From positions 10,332 to 16,763 of the forward strand of contig DMNK01000026.1 in assembly GCA_003453695.1 (NCBI GenBank): a stretch of DNA of 6,432 nt, in the 5' to 3' direction. Source of the stretch: Acidimicrobiaceae bacterium. GTDB lineage: Bacteria; Actinomycetota; Acidimicrobiia; Acidimicrobiales; UBA8190. The translations under genes and the position numbers were made by a program. Positions 5,490 through 6,432 of the stretch are shown one piece after another (position 1 is the stretch's first letter; the number at the start of each line of letters is the position of its first letter). The notes beneath the pieces were generated by a model that ran no database searches, was not told the DNA's origin, and saw only the letters and a program-made list of their open reading frames with translations.

Positions 5490-6236
5490 GTGAGGCCACA
5501 GCGGATCCTGGTCATCGAGGACGAGCAGTCGTACCGAGAAGCCCTGGAAGCGGCGTTGGCCAAGGAGGGGTTCGAGGTGGAGCTGGCCGCTGACGGGGTG
5601 GACGGGCTGCGCCGGTTCACCATCAGCCCTCCCGATCTGGTCCTCCTCGACCTCATGCTTCCGGGAATGGCAGGGAGCGAGGTCTGCCGGCGCATGCGTC
5701 AGATCGCTCCGGTTCCCGTCATCATGGTGACCGCCCTCGACGCCGAGGTCGATGTCATCGAAGGCTTGGAGATCGGCGCGGCGGACTACATCACCAAGCC
5801 GTTCCGACTTCGAGAGCTCGTCGCTCGGATCCATGCAGTGCTGCGCCGGATGCACCCTCCCGAGCTGGCGACGCTCCTGCCCGCTCGTGAGGACGACAGG
5901 CTCGCCTCGGAAGTCGTCACCGCCGGCCCGGTGACCCTCGACTTCGCTCGGCGCCACGTCACCTACCAGGGCAAGGCCGTCCGGCTTTCGCGCCGTGAGT
6001 TCGACTTGTTGGGTCTGCTGCTCACCCCTCCCGGTCAGATCCGGACCCGTGACGAGCTCATCGACCGGCTGTGGTCGGGTCTCGACCTTGCCGACACCCG
6101 TACCCTCGACACCCACATCCGGCGCCTCCGGGTGAAGCTCGAGCAGGACCCGGCCGATCCCGAGTACATCGTCACGGTCCGAGGCGTCGGGTTCCGGTTC
6201 GACGCCGAGGGTCGCGACCGGACCCGTCCCACCTGA
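5490..6236 (+). CDS. OmpR/PhoB-family response regulator, RegX3/PhoP-like
   Basis: A 248-residue cytoplasmic two-component regulator. The receiver domain (about 5-120) has the acidic pocket ILVIEDE (E10, D11), phospho-acceptor D54 in LLDLMLPG, T81 in MVTA and K103 in TKPF. A linker of about 20 residues leads to a winged helix (about 144-238) with SRREFDLL, RDELIDRLW, the recognition region TRTLDTHIRRLRVKL and the closing VTVRGVGFRF. Pattern and wording are closest to actinobacterial RegX3/PhoP, the phosphate-limitation regulators, though that name rests on recall without an alignment. The PHO-box-like array directly upstream supports it. No histidine kinase gene lies on either side within the window, so its partner kinase must be elsewhere or downstream. 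GTG 5490 is the only sensible start: the frame is closed at 5427 and the conserved core begins at residue 5. No ribosome binding site precedes it. An out-of-frame ATG lies at 5483. Confidence 0.9.
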   Translation: MRPQRILVIEDEQSYREALEAALAKEGFEVELAADGVDGLRRFTISPPDLVLLDLMLPGMAGSEVCRRMRQIAPVPVIMVTALDAEVDVIEGLEIGAADYITKPFRLRELVARIHAVLRRMHPPELATLLPAREDDRLASEVVTAGPVTLDFARRHVTYQGKAVRLSRREFDLLGLLLTPPGQIRTRDELIDRLWSGLDLADTRTLDTHIRRLRVKLEQDPADPEYIVTVRGVGFRFDAEGRDRTRPT

Positions 6237-6266
6237 CCTGTCTTCGAGCCGAAAACCGGGCGGGGC

Positions 6267-6296
6267 TTGGGCGCAGCCGGTGACCAAGCCGATACG
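6267..6296 (+). promoter_or_regulatory. Candidate cysD promoter
   Basis: TTGGGC (6267-6272) and GATACG (6291-6296) are 18 nt apart. CGATAC here repeats the heptamer core seen before the first PAS-LuxR and GGDEF-EAL genes and lies 45 nt from the start codon, a similar distance to theirs. Confidence 0.35.
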
Positions 6297-6302
6297 CTTG
6301 GT
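6283..6302 (+). repeat. Perfect inverted repeat over the candidate cysD -10 element
   Basis: ACCAAGC (6283-6289) and GCTTGGT (6296-6302) are perfect inverse complements around CGATAC. The position over a -10 candidate would suit a repressor site. It could also form a 7-bp hairpin with a 6-nt loop. No known sulfur regulator site was recognised. Confidence 0.4.
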
Positions 6303-6328
6303 GGACTGTTTGGGCCAGCAGTCGGGTC

Positions 6329-6333
6329 GGAGG
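6329..6333 (+). promoter_or_regulatory. Ribosome binding site supporting a CTG start for cysD
   Basis: GGAGG lies 7 nt before CTG 6341, an ideal distance. No ATG, GTG or TTG occurs in the cysD frame between the upstream stop at 6281 and this CTG. Confidence 0.75.
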
Positions 6334-6340
6334 GCCTCCA

Positions 6341-6432
6341 CTGAACTACCTCGTCTCCCAGCTCCATGCGCTCGAGGCCGAGTCCATCTTCATCTTTCGC
6401 GAGGTGGCGGCCGAGTTCGAGCGGCCCGTGCT
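6341..6432 (+). CDS. cysD: Sulfate adenylyltransferase subunit 2, N-terminal part (gene runs off the window)
   Basis: The first 30 complete codons, read from CTG as Met, contain LHALEAESIFIFREV and AAEFERPV. These match the very conserved start of CysD proteins (compare LEAESIHIIREVAAEF in E. coli CysD, from memory). CysD, with the GTPase CysN, converts sulfate and ATP to adenosine 5'-phosphosulfate, the first step of sulfate assimilation, in the cytoplasm. The PP-loop motif expected just after this point is outside the window. The start appears to be the rare codon CTG: it sits 7 nt after GGAGG and gives the usual short leader before the conserved block, and no standard start codon is available in frame. 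It has its own promoter candidate and inverted repeat upstream, and is probably separate from the response regulator gene ending 104 nt before. cysN or cysNC would be expected next. Confidence 0.85.
   Translation, partial: MNYLVSQLHALEAESIFIFREVAAEFERPV

Noticed and set aside
4496..5695. 399-codon - strand frame
   Set aside because: It crosses the end of the two-PAS LuxR gene, the gap and the start of the response regulator gene, with no recognisable motif. Codon bias explains the openness.
5481..6341. 286-codon - strand frame opposite the response regulator
   Set aside because: It is antisense to a clear OmpR-family gene, shows no family features and has no evident ribosome binding site.

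Overview
High-GC DNA with strong GGAGG-type ribosome binding sites, a RegX3-like OmpR-family regulator and PAS-LuxR regulators. This points to an actinobacterium; class Acidimicrobiia is a guess from the style of the PAS-LuxR proteins, not something the sequence proves. All genes I can support are on the + strand. No RNA genes, mobile elements or CRISPR arrays were seen, and no gap between genes exceeds about 190 bases.

Layout. (1) Bases 1-324 are the 3' end of an EAL-domain (cyclic di-GMP phosphodiesterase) gene. (2) Bases 438-1793 encode a PQQ-type beta-propeller protein that lacks a convincing start and signal peptide. (3) A signalling cluster follows: a single-PAS LuxR-type regulator (1942-2613), a GGDEF-EAL protein with a degraded GGDEF motif and an intact EAL site (2718-4046), and a two-PAS LuxR-type regulator (4175-5302) that is paralogous to the first. 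(4) An OmpR/PhoB-family response regulator closest to RegX3/PhoP (5490-6236) has five 11-bp-spaced PHO-box-like units just upstream. (5) The 5' end of cysD (sulfate adenylyltransferase subunit 2) starts at an apparent CTG codon at 6341 and runs off the window.

How the parts may work together. The main observation is a composite operator-like element present twice, once before the first PAS-LuxR gene and once before the GGDEF-EAL gene. Its four half-sites have identical spacing (TAGAC-N5-GTCYA-N17-GTCYA-TAGAY), and each copy is followed by CGATACT about 50 nt from the start codon. This suggests one regulator, plausibly one of the two PAS-LuxR proteins, controls both genes. It would link a PAS-sensed signal to cyclic di-GMP turnover. 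The RegX3-like gene appears to be a separate unit controlled by its own PHO-box array, and cysD appears to have its own promoter. These regulatory links are inferred from sequence pattern only.
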